Shown here in pieces: positions 8,870 through 15,718 of a stretch of DNA of 64,000 nucleotides. The notes under the pieces are model-generated. The model did no database searches. It saw only the letters and a program-made list of their open reading frames with translations, and was not told the DNA's origin. The position numbers and the translations under genes are program-made. Each line of letters begins with the position of its first letter. The stretch's first letter is position 1. Source of the DNA: Capnocytophaga sp963523735 (GTDB taxonomy: Bacteria; Bacteroidota; Bacteroidia; Flavobacteriales; Flavobacteriaceae); contig CAUREJ010000002.1 of the NCBI GenBank assembly GCA_963523735.1, positions 5,131-69,130 on the forward strand. The letters run 5' to 3'.

Positions 8870-9781
8870 TTAGTCTCGGATAAGGGGGAGGGTAGAACAA
8901 CGCAAAAGTCCCTCTTGTTTGGCTATTTCACTATATGGTATTTCTTCAACAGTGATGCCTTGTGCGCGCAGCCAGTTATTGAGGCGGGTAAAGTTTTTTT
9001 CGGATACTACTACATCGGGGGCTATGGAGAAGACGTTGCTGTTCATATCGTACATCTCGTCACGACTGATGTGGAATAGGTTTTCTTTTCCAAAAATATT
9101 GACTAAATGCTGGTAATCAGCTTCGGAGCGGAATCCGTCTTTATAGATGATAGCTTTGTCTTTTCCTACGGGCTGAAAGCAGCAATCTAAGTGCAGGGCG
9201 TTATCACGCGCTTCGGTTTTTGATTTTACTAAATCAAATTCTTTTACTTTTTTATGGGGGAAAAGTTCCTTGATGAACTGAACGCCTTCCATATTGGTTC
9301 GGGCGGTAATTTGGTTTTTGTAATCATCGCCTTTGTAAGTTCCGATAAAAATGTGGTCGTTCCAAGGCATTACATCGCCGCCTTCGATATGTACTTCGGC
9401 AGGAGGGATAACTACCTTATCGGGGTTTATTTGGCGTACGATGTACTCGATGGCTTGGTACTCGTTTTCGCGATCGGGTAAGATGTTGGCTTTGATAAAG
9501 AGGTCGTCTATAACAAAACCGATGTCGCGAGTGAAGATTTGGTTACAGTTTTCGATGATTTCGGGTCGGTATACGGTAACGTTGTATTTTTTGAACACTT
9601 CGTTAAAGGCGTTCATTTCGGCAACCATATCGGCTTCGAGGGGGTAGGTACCTGCTTTGATGTGTTCGGCTGATTTGGGGTCGTAAGCTTCTTCCAGTTT
9701 TGGAGTAGGCCCATTATGGGTAGCAGTGCCTAAGATAACGGCTCGTAGGCGGTTTGTTTCATTAGGGACATTTACTTTCAT
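8870..9781 (-). CDS. Guanidino-group hydrolase / amidinotransferase family (DDAH / arginine deiminase-like)
   Basis: 303 residues from the ATG at 9781 (MKVNVPNETNRLRAVILGTA). A longer frame starting at 9829 would run through the promoter and is rejected. Motifs of the guanidine-modifying superfamily: FTRDIGFVIDD, HIEGGDVMPW (substrate-binding acid), ALHLDCCFQPV (catalytic His region) and LRCSTLPLIRD at the C-terminus, whose Cys is the expected nucleophile. Members hydrolyse or transfer the guanidino group of arginine, methylarginine or citrulline-like substrates. The substrate cannot be decided from sequence, and no ornithine carbamoyltransferase or carbamate kinase is nearby. The gene has its own promoter (9819-9848). 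Confidence 0.85.
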   Translation of the reverse strand: MKVNVPNETNRLRAVILGTATHNGPTPKLEEAYDPKSAEHIKAGTYPLEADMVAEMNAFNEVFKKYNVTVYRPEIIENCNQIFTRDIGFVIDDLFIKANILPDRENEYQAIEYIVRQINPDKVVIPPAEVHIEGGDVMPWNDHIFIGTYKGDDYKNQITARTNMEGVQFIKELFPHKKVKEFDLVKSKTEARDNALHLDCCFQPVGKDKAIIYKDGFRSEADYQHLVNIFGKENLFHISRDEMYDMNSNVFSIAPDVVVSEKNFTRLNNWLRAQGITVEEIPYSEIAKQEGLLRCSTLPLIRD

Positions 9782-9818
9782 ATAGTTAATAATTAAAAAT
9801 TGATGATTTAAAACGGTG

Positions 9819-9848
9819 CAAAGATACAAAACAATTATTAATTAACAA
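9819..9848 (-). promoter_or_regulatory. Promoter of the guanidino-group hydrolase gene
   Basis: On the minus strand, TTG (9846-9848), a 19-nt spacer, then TATCTTTG (9819-9826), 37 nt before the ATG. Good consensus match; it also argues for the shorter start at 9781. Confidence 0.8.
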
Positions 9849-9899
9849 AGCACAATTAGCAAATTTGAGAATCGGTAATTTTGGGAGAATTGCAGAAAT

Positions 9900-10064
9900 G
9901 TGTATTTTCTGCTATTAGGTAAAAAAACAGAAAAATATACTATTTTTAGGTGGTTTATCAGAAGTAAAGGGGTCTGTTATAGACTGCTAATCCTTCGCTC
10001 ATAGTTCGCTTATCCTTCGCTTATCCTTCGCTCAAGGCTTAAACAGAAAATTTTTCTTTTTCGG
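9900..10064 (+). repeat. Dispersed intergenic repeat, family 1, copy A, with 11-bp iterons
   Basis: The 390-nt gap between the hydrolase gene and the DUF1599 gene holds this element and little else besides promoters. It contains the block AAACAGAAAAATATACTATT (about 9926-9946), then about four 11-bp units of the form CGCTTATCCTT (9990-10034), then AAGGCTTAAACAGAAAATTT. The same order of blocks recurs in inverted orientation at 51526-51691, so this is one dispersed family. No coding potential is seen. Confidence 0.8.
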
Positions 10065-10113
10065 ATATGTTAGGTATCAGGTGGTATATTAAGCTAAATT
10101 TGCTAATTCTGCT

Positions 10114-10143
10114 TTGTTAATTGATAATTATTTATTACTTTTG
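10114..10143 (+). promoter_or_regulatory. Promoter of the DUF1599 gene
   Basis: TTG (10114-10116), 19 nt, TACTTTTG (10136-10143), 31 nt before the ATG at 10175. Confidence 0.8.
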
Positions 10144-10174
10144 CACTATATTATGTGGTTAAAATCTTTTTTTG

Positions 10175-10717
10175 ATGGAAGAAACGAATACTATTAAACA
10201 ATATAACGCTGTAATTGAGCAGTGTAGAACGTTGTTTGCCAATAAGATGAGGGACTATGGTAGTGCGTGGCGCATCCTCCGATTGCCTTCACTTACCGAC
10301 CAGATTTACATCAAAGCACAACGGATACGCGGGCTACAAGAAAACGCGGTGCACTTTATTGACGAGGACGAGAGGGCTGAGTTCATAGGGATTATTAACT
10401 ATGCAATAATGGCTCTTATTCAGATAGATAAGGGGGTGACTACCGTGCCCGACTTGAGTTTGGAAGAAGCTTTGAGTCTGTACGATGCGAAAGTGCTGGA
10501 GGCGCGTACCTTAATGGAGGCTAAAAATCACGATTATGGTGAGGTTTGGCGCGAAATGAGGGTGAGCTCACTTACTGATATTATTTTGCAGAAACTGTTG
10601 CGCGTGAAACAGATTGAAGATAATGAAGGTAAAACCTTAGTGAGTGAGGGTATAGGGGCTAACTATCAGGATATGATTAACTACGCCGTATTTGCGATGA
10701 TATTGCTGGGGAATTAG
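10175..10717 (+). CDS. DUF1599 (nucleotide-modification-associated) domain protein
   Basis: 180 residues. The ATG at 10175 is preferred over the adjoining TTG at 10172. Two internally similar halves are visible: CRTLFANKMRDYGSAWRILR with SLTDQIYIKAQRIR, and ARTLMEAKNHDYGEVWREMR with SLTDIILQKLLRVK. This duplicated KxxDYGxxWRxxR...SLTD pattern is the DUF1599 signature. Pfam links such domains to nucleotide metabolism or modification, but the biochemical role in Bacteroidota is unknown. Soluble, no signal peptide. It has a consensus promoter, and gpsA follows after a 129-nt repeat-rich gap. Confidence 0.85.
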   Translation: MEETNTIKQYNAVIEQCRTLFANKMRDYGSAWRILRLPSLTDQIYIKAQRIRGLQENAVHFIDEDERAEFIGIINYAIMALIQIDKGVTTVPDLSLEEALSLYDAKVLEARTLMEAKNHDYGEVWREMRVSSLTDIILQKLLRVKQIEDNEGKTLVSEGIGANYQDMINYAVFAMILLGN

Positions 10718-10755
10718 GAAATTAGCAAATTAGCAAATTAGCAAATTAGCAAATT
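10711..10755. repeat. 8-bp tandem repeat AAATTAGC (about 4.5 copies)
   Basis: Four exact AAATTAGC units (10719-10750) plus a partial one, overlapping the last codons of the DUF1599 gene. The same 8-mer is arrayed at 16203-16283 and occurs singly near 8840 and 9857. Confidence 0.85.
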
Positions 10756-10846
10756 CGGCTTGTGAAACGAGGTGTCCTTTGCTTATTAATGACTAACTCT
10801 TACTAACGACTAAAGACTAATGACTAAAGACTAACTCAAAGTATTA

Positions 10847-11917
10847 ATGACTGAAAAACTAAGAGAAATGGAAACAAGAACTGAAATGAAAACTGATACA
10901 GAAACAGATACAAAAACGAATACCCCTACTAAAATCTCGGTGATTGGTGGGGGGAGTTGGGCAACGGCTCTTATCAAGATACTTACAGCAAATATTGACC
11001 AAGTGTGTTGGTATATGCGCAATGAGCAAGCTATTGAACATATTAGGACAACGAAACACAATCCTAATTACTTGAGTGATGTGCATTTAAATATTAATAA
11101 ACTGCACCTTACAAGTGATATTAATGAGGCTGTGGCTTTTAGTGATTATATAGTTTTTTCTATTCCTTCGGCTTTTTTGAGCAAGGAATTGGCTAAGCTT
11201 ACTATTCCGCTGGTTGAAAAGAATATCTTTTCGGCTATTAAAGGAATAGAACCCCAAAGCGGCTTGATAGTAGGTGAATACTTTAACAAAGTTCACAAGG
11301 TGTCGTACAGCAGGATAGGGGTAATAGCAGGACCTTGTCACGCCGAAGAGGTGGCTTTAGAACGCTTATCGTACCTTACTATTGCTTGTACCGATGAAAC
11401 AAAAGCTCAGTTTATGGCAGATGCGATGAAACGGCATTATGTGAAGACTAAAATATCGGACGATGTGGTGGGTATAGAATATGCGGCGATGCTCAAGAAT
11501 ATCTATGCCTTAGCAGCGGGTATTGCCCACGGATTAGGCTATGGTGATAACTTCCAGAGTGTGCTGATGAGCAATGCTATCAGAGAGATGCGCAGGTATA
11601 TTAAGCGTATTTACAAGATAAAACGAAATATTAACCACTCGGCTTATTTAGGCGATTTGTTAGTAACGGCTTACTCACTGTTCAGTAGGAACCGTATGTT
11701 TGGTACGATGATAGGCAAAGGATATACGGTAAAGAGTACTATGGCCGAAATGAATATGGTAGCGGAGGGGTATTACGCTACTAAAAGTGCTTATTTGATT
11801 AACAAAAACCAAGAACGCCCCAGCAGAACGCCTATACTTGATGCCGTGTACAAGGTGCTGTACGAGGGGAAAAGAGCAAGTGTGGTATTTTCAGAATTGA
11901 CAGCAGAATTAGATTAA
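10847..11917 (+). CDS. gpsA: NAD(P)H-dependent glycerol-3-phosphate dehydrogenase
   Basis: 356 residues from the first ATG. The enzyme reduces dihydroxyacetone phosphate to sn-glycerol 3-phosphate for phospholipid synthesis. Recognisable are the dinucleotide-binding GGGSWATALIKIL, the IPSAFL and AIKGIEP region, AGPCHAEEVALERL and EYAAMLKNIYALAAGIAHGL with the catalytic Lys, and a C-terminal ELTAELD. The true domain begins at KISVIGGGS, about residue 29; before it is an odd Thr/Asp/Glu/Lys-rich segment made of near repeats (TEMKTDTETDTKTNT), so the start could instead be the in-frame ATGs at 10868 or 10886. The gene lies 10 nt upstream of the Panacea-domain gene. Confidence 0.93.
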   Translation: MTEKLREMETRTEMKTDTETDTKTNTPTKISVIGGGSWATALIKILTANIDQVCWYMRNEQAIEHIRTTKHNPNYLSDVHLNINKLHLTSDINEAVAFSDYIVFSIPSAFLSKELAKLTIPLVEKNIFSAIKGIEPQSGLIVGEYFNKVHKVSYSRIGVIAGPCHAEEVALERLSYLTIACTDETKAQFMADAMKRHYVKTKISDDVVGIEYAAMLKNIYALAAGIAHGLGYGDNFQSVLMSNAIREMRRYIKRIYKIKRNINHSAYLGDLLVTAYSLFSRNRMFGTMIGKGYTVKSTMAEMNMVAEGYYATKSAYLINKNQERPSRTPILDAVYKVLYEGKRASVVFSELTAELD

Positions 11918-11927
11918 AAGGCAAAAG

Positions 11928-12494
11928 ATGAAAAACGGGACTTATACAGAGTATAGTAAAGAGCAGCTTGATAAGGTAGGAAATGCCGCTATTTATTTGA
12001 GTGAGCGGATAGCACAGTTATCAAAGACAAAGTTTTTGAAATTGCTGTATATTTTAGATGAACTTTCAATTAAGCAATCGGGGATTCCTTTCTTTAATTT
12101 GGATTATAAAGTCTGGAAATTTGGTCCTGTAGCCGAACCTATATTCATTGATTTGTCGTCGGAAATGACCTTGTTAGCTCCTTTTATAAAGAGTGATAAG
12201 AATGGGCATATTTCGGCAAAGAAGTCTTTTAATGATGATGAATTTTCGGATAATGATATAGCCTTAATGGATAGGGTTATTGAAGATTTTGGATATAAAA
12301 CGGCTAAAGAATTAGTGTTTTATACACATAATGAAGATTCATTGTGGAACAAAACGGCTAAAAAGCACAATGTGTTGGCTCTTTTAGAAAAGGAGACTAT
12401 TAATAGTACCAATCTTTATCTTAACTTAGCTGATTTAGTGGCTGATGACCCTCGTAAGAAAGCTATTTATGAAGATTATATTGAACAGTTTTAG
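11928..12494 (+). CDS. Panacea (SocA/DUF4065) domain protein, probable antitoxin
   Basis: 188 residues. The segment KTKFLKLLYILDELSIKQSG...FFNLDYKVWKFGPVAEPI is the Panacea/SocA signature: KLLY followed by a W-x-x-GPV motif. Panacea is a known antitoxin domain found with many unrelated toxins. The C-terminal extension (about 100-188) is not recognised. It is followed after 2 nt by a 147-residue gene, the tight antitoxin-first arrangement of type II toxin-antitoxin operons. It starts 10 nt after gpsA, so it may share that transcript; no promoter of its own is seen. Family fairly certain; antitoxin role inferred from context. Confidence 0.82.
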   Translation: MKNGTYTEYSKEQLDKVGNAAIYLSERIAQLSKTKFLKLLYILDELSIKQSGIPFFNLDYKVWKFGPVAEPIFIDLSSEMTLLAPFIKSDKNGHISAKKSFNDDEFSDNDIALMDRVIEDFGYKTAKELVFYTHNEDSLWNKTAKKHNVLALLEKETINSTNLYLNLADLVADDPRKKAIYEDYIEQF

Positions 12495-12496
12495 AG

Positions 12497-12940
12497 ATGT
12501 TTACCGAAAGAACTATAATATATTTTACTCCGTTCTACTTTAAGAATGGCAATAGAGCTAAGAATAAGTATTTTGTAGTACTCAAAAATATTGAAGGCAA
12601 AAGTATCCTTGCTTCTTTGCCTACCAGTAAGGATTACATTCCTGAAAAATTGGTTGTTGAACAAGGGTGTATAGAAAGTGAAAGCAGTAATTTTAATTGT
12701 TTTGTACTTTCACCTTCTACTGAAATTACTGAAGACGGAAAGTGTTTTAGTGTGCAAACTTACCTATACGGACATCAGTTAGATGATTATGCTACAGATG
12801 TATTAACAGAACTTTACCCTAATGAAACTGTTGATTACCATATATGGGGAGAAATGAAAGTTTCTTTATTTAACGAACTTATTGATTGCTTAAAAAACTC
12901 TAAGTCGGTTAAGAAAAAGTACAAAAAAGTACTGCAATAA
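12497..12940 (+). CDS. Putative toxin partner of the Panacea protein (unassigned family)
   Basis: 147 residues, start ATG 2 nt after the Panacea gene stop, which suggests translational coupling. No named domain is recognised with certainty. The N-terminal half (YFTPFYFKNGNRAKNKYFVVLKNIEGKSILASLPTSKDYIP) is beta-rich and resembles in outline the SH3-like barrel of PemK/MazF-type RNases, where a surface loop is followed by K-x-x-VVL and later a L-x-S/T-L segment. The C-terminus is a basic helix ending KSVKKKYKKVLQ. Similar genes next to DUF4065 genes occur in Bacteroidota as far as I recall. Toxin function is an inference from the paired layout. Confidence 0.6.
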   Translation: MFTERTIIYFTPFYFKNGNRAKNKYFVVLKNIEGKSILASLPTSKDYIPEKLVVEQGCIESESSNFNCFVLSPSTEITEDGKCFSVQTYLYGHQLDDYATDVLTELYPNETVDYHIWGEMKVSLFNELIDCLKNSKSVKKKYKKVLQ

Positions 12941-12956
12941 TTTACAAAATAATAGT

Positions 12957-13541
12957 ATGTTTACAGGAATTATAGAAGAAATAGGGCGTGTAGTGCAAGT
13001 GGAACGCGAAGGGGGAAACTTGCAACTATATGTGAAATGTACCTTTGCCGATGAACTGAAAATAGACCAAAGCGTGGCTCATAACGGGGTATGCCTTACG
13101 GTTGTGGCTATTGAGGGTGATGTGTACCAAGTAACAGCCATAGCCGAAACGCTTCGGAAAACACACTTAGGTGCCTTACAAGTGGGTGATGAGGTGAATT
13201 TGGAACGCGGTATGTTATTAGGAGCTCGGTTAGATGGGCATATAGTACAAGGACATATTGACCAAACAGGTACTTGTGTGGCTGTTAAAGAAGAAAATGG
13301 CAGCACACGCTTTACCTTTACTTACGACCCTTCATTAGGTAATGTACTGATTGAAAAAGGCTCGGTTACAGTGAATGGGGTGAGCCTAACGGTAGTAGAT
13401 GCCAGAAAAGATTGTTTTAGCGTTGCGGTGATTCCTTATACGGTGGTACATACCAATCTGCATAACTTAAAAGAAGGGAGTGTAGTGAATTTAGAATTTG
13501 ATGTGATTGGGAAATATGTAGCGAGATTAGTTCCACGCTAA
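12957..13541 (+). CDS. ribE: Riboflavin synthase alpha subunit
   Basis: 194 residues. MFTGIIEEIGRVV is the invariant riboflavin synthase start. Two tandem lumazine-binding barrels are visible: the first with VAHNGVCLTV and LGARLDGHIVQGHID, the second with TVNGVSLTVVDA and FDVIGKYVARL. The enzyme dismutates two 6,7-dimethyl-8-ribityllumazine molecules into riboflavin and an aminopyrimidinedione. Length is typical (about 200). It lies 16 nt after the toxin-like gene, an unusual place for a biosynthetic gene, and is closed by a terminator at 13564-13621. Confidence 0.96.
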   Translation: MFTGIIEEIGRVVQVEREGGNLQLYVKCTFADELKIDQSVAHNGVCLTVVAIEGDVYQVTAIAETLRKTHLGALQVGDEVNLERGMLLGARLDGHIVQGHIDQTGTCVAVKEENGSTRFTFTYDPSLGNVLIEKGSVTVNGVSLTVVDARKDCFSVAVIPYTVVHTNLHNLKEGSVVNLEFDVIGKYVARLVPR

Positions 13542-13563
13542 TTTTACCTAAAATAGAAAGTTT

Positions 13564-13621
13564 AAAACTTTGTCAGAGATTATAGCGCAATGAGCTATTG
13601 ATATTTTTGACAAAGTTTTTT
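13564..13621 (+). terminator. Terminator after ribE
   Basis: 12-bp arms (AAAACTTTGTCA and its complement) closing a 32-nt loop that contains a small inner hairpin (AGCGCAATGAGCT region), followed by a T tract. Confidence 0.75.
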
Positions 13622-13648
13622 GTTTATAGAAAGTTAGTGTTAAAATAT

Positions 13649-13679
13649 TTGGTTTATAAAATAAACTTGATTATCTTTG
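13649..13679 (+). promoter_or_regulatory. Promoter of the 13.7-kb membrane protein gene
   Basis: TTG (13649-13651), 20 nt, TATCTTTG (13672-13679), 31 nt before the ATG. Confidence 0.8.
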
Positions 13680-13710
13680 CCCCGAATTTAACACTTAAAT
13701 ATTTGGTATT

Positions 13711-14310
13711 ATGGAATTACATCCTTCTGAAAGCTTGAAAATTATTCAAGAGATTATTGGGCAGAGAAAGCAAAAGTATGAAGAGAACGGTTTCTTTTTG
13801 CTTTTTTGGGGAACTTTGATTGCCCTTGCCGGTATTGTACAATTTGCGATGCTCATCACTTCATATTACCCAAAACATTCGGGGATAGTATGGGCAATAC
13901 TGATGCCTTTGGGCTTTGTGTACAACTTTGTAATGCAAGCGAAAAAGAGAAATAAACAACGCAGAGCAGCCTATGCTACAGACTGGTTAGACTGGGCGTG
14001 GTTTATAGCAGGAACAGTGGCTATGTTGAGCTTTTTCATTCCTTTGACTTTGTGGAATAGGTTTGAAATAGTTATACTGATGTGCTATATTCCTTTTTCA
14101 TTTGTAGCTTTGGCTGTGGCTTTGCAGCTAAAGATGCGGTTATGGATAATTACTTCGGTTATGGGGGTGATTATTACGTATAGTGTTTTATTTTATCAAT
14201 ATGGGGTATATTTGCCTTTGCTATCATCGGGGTTGGCGTGCTTGTTATTTTTAATACCTGGTGTGCAGCTGTATATGCAACATAAACGCCAATTGAAAGA
14301 AATAAAATAG
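13711..14310 (+). CDS. Hypothetical membrane protein (five to six TM)
   Basis: 199 residues. After a soluble start (MELHPSESLKIIQEIIGQRKQKYEENG) there are hydrophobic segments at about 27-50 (FFLLFWGTLIALAGIVQFAM), 60-75, 95-115, 120-140, 145-165 and 168-188, and a basic C-terminal tail (MQHKRQLKEIK). The layout, with a short N-terminal motif before the first helix, is common in flavobacterial membrane proteins encoded next to winged-helix regulators, and such a regulator follows at 14475. No enzyme motif is seen, so no function can be assigned. It has its own promoter. Confidence 0.8.
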   Translation: MELHPSESLKIIQEIIGQRKQKYEENGFFLLFWGTLIALAGIVQFAMLITSYYPKHSGIVWAILMPLGFVYNFVMQAKKRNKQRRAAYATDWLDWAWFIAGTVAMLSFFIPLTLWNRFEIVILMCYIPFSFVALAVALQLKMRLWIITSVMGVIITYSVLFYQYGVYLPLLSSGLACLLFLIPGVQLYMQHKRQLKEIK

Positions 14311-14319
14311 TAATTAACA

Positions 14320-14406
14320 ATGAAGCCTGTAAGAATGTTACTAGTGATAGCTGTTGGTTTAACGGCTATCACCTTGCTTCAGGCAAAAATGAAAATAGTC
14401 TTGTAA
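14320..14406 (+). CDS. Possible 28-residue single-helix microprotein
   Basis: ATG 9 nt after the membrane protein stop; the predicted peptide is MKPVRMLLVIAVGLTAITLL followed by QAKMKIVL. It has a basic start and one hydrophobic helix. It sits inside the putative operon between the membrane protein and the winged-helix regulator. Small membrane peptides of this kind are plausible, but length alone gives little support. Confidence 0.4.
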   Translation: MKPVRMLLVIAVGLTAITLLQAKMKIVL

Positions 14407-14474
14407 GGAAGTTTAAAATATTGCAGGATTTTTTTGTATTAATACTTCGGTAAAATATAAATATTTTAAAACTT

Positions 14475-14759
14475 ATGTTCAGTGAACTTGACCCTATTTT
14501 GCATTCACAACTTCGGTTGGCGATAATATCGATGTTAGTATCGGAAGAAAAGGTAGATTTTGTTCGTGTTAAGGAGGTTACTAAGGCAACATCAGGAAAT
14601 ATATCGGTGCAGATACAAAAATTAGAAGCTGCTGGATATATTACTGTTAAGAAATCAATTAAGGATAATTATCCTAATACAGAACTTCAGCTTACTCATA
14701 AAGGGCTTCTTGCTTTTGAAAGTTATATAGAAGCCTTAAAAAGTTATCTGAAACTATAA
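14475..14759 (+). CDS. Winged-helix transcriptional regulator (MarR/ArsR-like, HTH_27 type)
   Basis: 94 residues. The order fits a compact winged-helix DNA-binding domain of the kind listed as PF13601: helix 1 LHSQLRLAIISMLVSEEK, helix 2 FVRVKEVTKATSGNISVQIQKLEAAGYI (recognition helix), then a wing ITVKKSIKDNYPNTELQLTHKG. There is no ligand-binding or metal-binding extension. It follows the membrane protein by 164 nt with the microprotein between them, and probably regulates that small operon. No palindromic operator was noticed upstream. Confidence 0.85.
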   Translation: MFSELDPILHSQLRLAIISMLVSEEKVDFVRVKEVTKATSGNISVQIQKLEAAGYITVKKSIKDNYPNTELQLTHKGLLAFESYIEALKSYLKL

Positions 14760-14773
14760 AATCTGCTTAGAGA

Positions 14774-15505
14774 TTAGGAAGATAGAAGTTTTTGTAGGAT
14801 AATTGTGCGGACTTCTTCCTTTAGGGGGTCTTTATCGATGAGGGTTTTGCCTTCGGTAGAAACGGGAGGTAAGATGGTTACACGCATAACACCCGGAGAA
14901 CCGGCAAAGAAACGGAAGGGGAATCGGTTTTTGGTGTCGTGCAAGATGATAGGTACAATCGGAATTTGACACTGAAGGGCAATGCGGAAAGCTCCGTCCT
15001 TAAAGGAATCGAGAATGATGGATTCATCATCGGGGACTCCGCCTTCGGGGAAGATGCAGATGCTTAGGTTTGCTTGTACGCGCTTGAGGGCTTGTACATA
15101 CACCTCACGACGACTTTTGGGGCTGCTCCTATCGACCATAATGGCTATGCGCTTGTAGAAATAACCAAAAAGGGGTAGGCGTGAGAGTTCTTTTTTACCT
15201 ACTATCACAAACGGATTGGGACTGCAATAGAACATTAACATTATATCCATCATACTGTAATGATTGGCAACAAGCATATAATTTTGGTTTTTATCAAAAT
15301 GATATGCTTTTTTTATGCGCGGTAAAAAGCCCATTCCGTAGAGAATAGGGGTTGCCCAAAGATTGCGTATTACCCAATAAAGAGGACGATACCACTTTGC
15401 CTTATAGGTAAGGATAAGTAATAGGGGTAATAATATGATTATCAGGGTGGTTACTAAGATGTAGAACCAGCATTTCCAGAGTAATTGACAGAGTTTTTTT
15501 ATCAT
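14774..15505 (-). CDS. 1-acyl-sn-glycerol-3-phosphate acyltransferase (PlsC family)
   Basis: 243 residues. An N-terminal membrane helix (WFYILVTTLIIILLPLLLIL) precedes the acyltransferase domain. The catalytic NHYSMMD (H-x4-D) lies near residue 80, and FPEGGVPDDES (block III, FPEG) and VPIILHD follow. The enzyme acylates lysophosphatidic acid to phosphatidic acid at the inner membrane. Length is typical of PlsC. The gene stands alone; its stop is close to and convergent with the winged-helix gene (14 nt apart). The substrate is a family inference. Confidence 0.92.
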   Translation of the reverse strand: MIKKLCQLLWKCWFYILVTTLIIILLPLLLILTYKAKWYRPLYWVIRNLWATPILYGMGFLPRIKKAYHFDKNQNYMLVANHYSMMDIMLMFYCSPNPFVIVGKKELSRLPLFGYFYKRIAIMVDRSSPKSRREVYVQALKRVQANLSICIFPEGGVPDDESIILDSFKDGAFRIALQCQIPIVPIILHDTKNRFPFRFFAGSPGVMRVTILPPVSTEGKTLIDKDPLKEEVRTIILQKLLSS

Positions 15506-15567
15506 AAGTGTTAGGTTTTAGGGGGTGGGGCTTTAGCGTTAAAATTTTGTTAAAGTTAGGAATTGTT

Positions 15568-15597
15568 TTGGTAGTTCGTGAAAAGGTCGTACCTTTG
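15568..15597 (+). promoter_or_regulatory. Orphan consensus promoter driving a short RNA
   Basis: TTG (15568-15570), 19 nt, TACCTTTG (15590-15597) on the + strand. No annotated + strand gene follows, only about 100 nt ending in an intrinsic terminator. Confidence 0.8.
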
Positions 15598-15602
15598 CCG
15601 GC

Positions 15603-15706
15603 GCAATGAGGGTGGTAGCTCATTGTAAAACTTCAAATAATAGTTTTCATAATTTAAAGTTTTGGTTGGTTAATGGAAAAGTCCGATAGCAATATCGGAC
15701 TTTTTT
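15603..15706 (+). ncRNA. Putative small RNA of about 100 nt
   Basis: A full promoter lies immediately upstream and an intrinsic terminator closes the unit at 15677-15706. In between are a 7-bp hairpin (CAATGAG/CTCATTG, loop GGTGGTAG) and an AAAACTT segment that can pair with either of two downstream partners (AGTTTT near 15641 or AAAGTTTT near 15657), so alternative folds are possible. A 27-codon frame (ATG 15606, TAG 15687) runs into the terminator stem, so a tiny peptide is not excluded. No known RNA family (6S, tmRNA, SRP RNA, riboswitch) was recognised. Confidence 0.55.
15677..15706. terminator. Bidirectional terminator shared by the small RNA and the membrane protein gene
   Basis: Perfect 12-bp stem (AAAAGTCCGATA with its complement) and a GCAA tetraloop, with T runs on both strands. 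It lies 13 nt beyond the stop of the minus-strand gene at 15719. Confidence 0.92.
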
Positions 15707-15718
15707 CTTTTTCTACCC

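Noticed and set aside
9990..10034. 11-bp repeats considered as a plasmid-type iteron origin
   Set aside because: No rep gene, AT-rich melting region or DnaA boxes nearby, and four scattered copies exist. Kept only as a dispersed repeat.
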